DNA of 64,000 nucleotides, taken from NCBI GenBank assembly GCA_963810905.1, contig CAWEPG010000002.1:620001-684000 (forward strand), written 5' to 3'. The position numbers were made by a program, and so were the translations under genes. The notes below the pieces were generated by a model that ran no database searches, had not been told where the DNA came from, and was given only the letters and a program-made list of their open reading frames with translations. Below are positions 63,850 through 64,000 of this stretch, in pieces. This stretch comes from CAWBAT01 sp963810905. GTDB lineage: Bacteria > Acidobacteriota > Terriglobia > Versatilivoradales > Versatilivoraceae. Within the stretch, counting starts at the first letter, position 1, and every line of letters begins with the position of its first letter.

Positions 63850-64000
63850 GGTTTCATACCTTGGGAGGAAGGGAGAGATCCACTCTCAACTTGTTGAGCA
63901 AAAAAAGGGCCATATTGGAAACCCTGCTTTCTCAATACGAAGTTCGTAATTTTAGCCCAAAAAGAGCAACGGATTTCTTCCTTTTTTCCACAAGAAGGCA

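Overview
The window reads as a chromosomal segment of a moderate-GC, Gram-negative soil-type bacterium, most likely an Acidobacteriota member. The clues are a ToxR-type winged-helix/TPR regulator, a PSD1 (DUF1549/DUF1553)-DUF1501 gene pair, many Tat-exported glycosidases, a TPR/HEAT octaheme cytochrome, PilZ and NYN/LOTUS proteins, and RND efflux. The phylum is an inference from gene content; there is no rRNA or phylogenetic marker here.

Bases 1-21167 form a plant-polysaccharide locus centred on arabinose/xylose polymers. It holds an ExuT-like MFS fragment, a GH3 beta-xylosidase/glucosidase with PA14, a glycyl-radical enzyme (GRE) with its radical-SAM activase, an FHS-like MFS transporter, two GH51 alpha-L-arabinofuranosidases, a Tat-exported GH127-like protein, a Tat-exported six-hairpin glycosidase, a Tat-exported GH13-like enzyme, and a pirin. 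A plausible flow is periplasmic release of arabinose/xylose, MFS import, and a radical dehydration or lyase step by the GRE. The GRE carries a GCHW active-site context rather than the common GCVE and has no obvious assigned substrate.

Bases 21168-28900 are an accessory stretch: a 5'-truncated IS transposase, an attC-like palindrome, the ToxR/TPR regulator divergent from a secreted AOC-barrel-like protein, a PadR-hemerythrin-DoxX-ChrA operon with two perfect palindromes upstream, and a decayed serine hydrolase.

Bases 29118-48101 hold the DUF1501/PSD1 pair, small exported proteins, a sugar-porter MFS, a SpoIIE/RsbU phosphatase, the octaheme cytochrome, a clan GH-D-like Tat glycosidase, a cytochrome P450, a HerA/DUF87-type ATPase and pdxH. 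Bases 48161-54596 hold an RND pump with its adaptor and a NYN-LOTUS protein. Bases 54997-64000 are gene-poor: secreted orphan proteins, two tRNA-3'-end-like repeats around a PilZ gene, a 57-residue Flp pilin and a coiled-coil/TM/TPR protein.

Two window-wide patterns stand out. First, at least three families of dispersed palindromic repeats sit between genes; one brackets a RAYT-type transposase. Second, four otherwise well-conserved genes (GRE, second GH51, pirin, SpoIIE) are broken by six frameshifts, each cured by removing one base from a run of identical bases. That points to homopolymer over-calls in the assembly rather than true decay.
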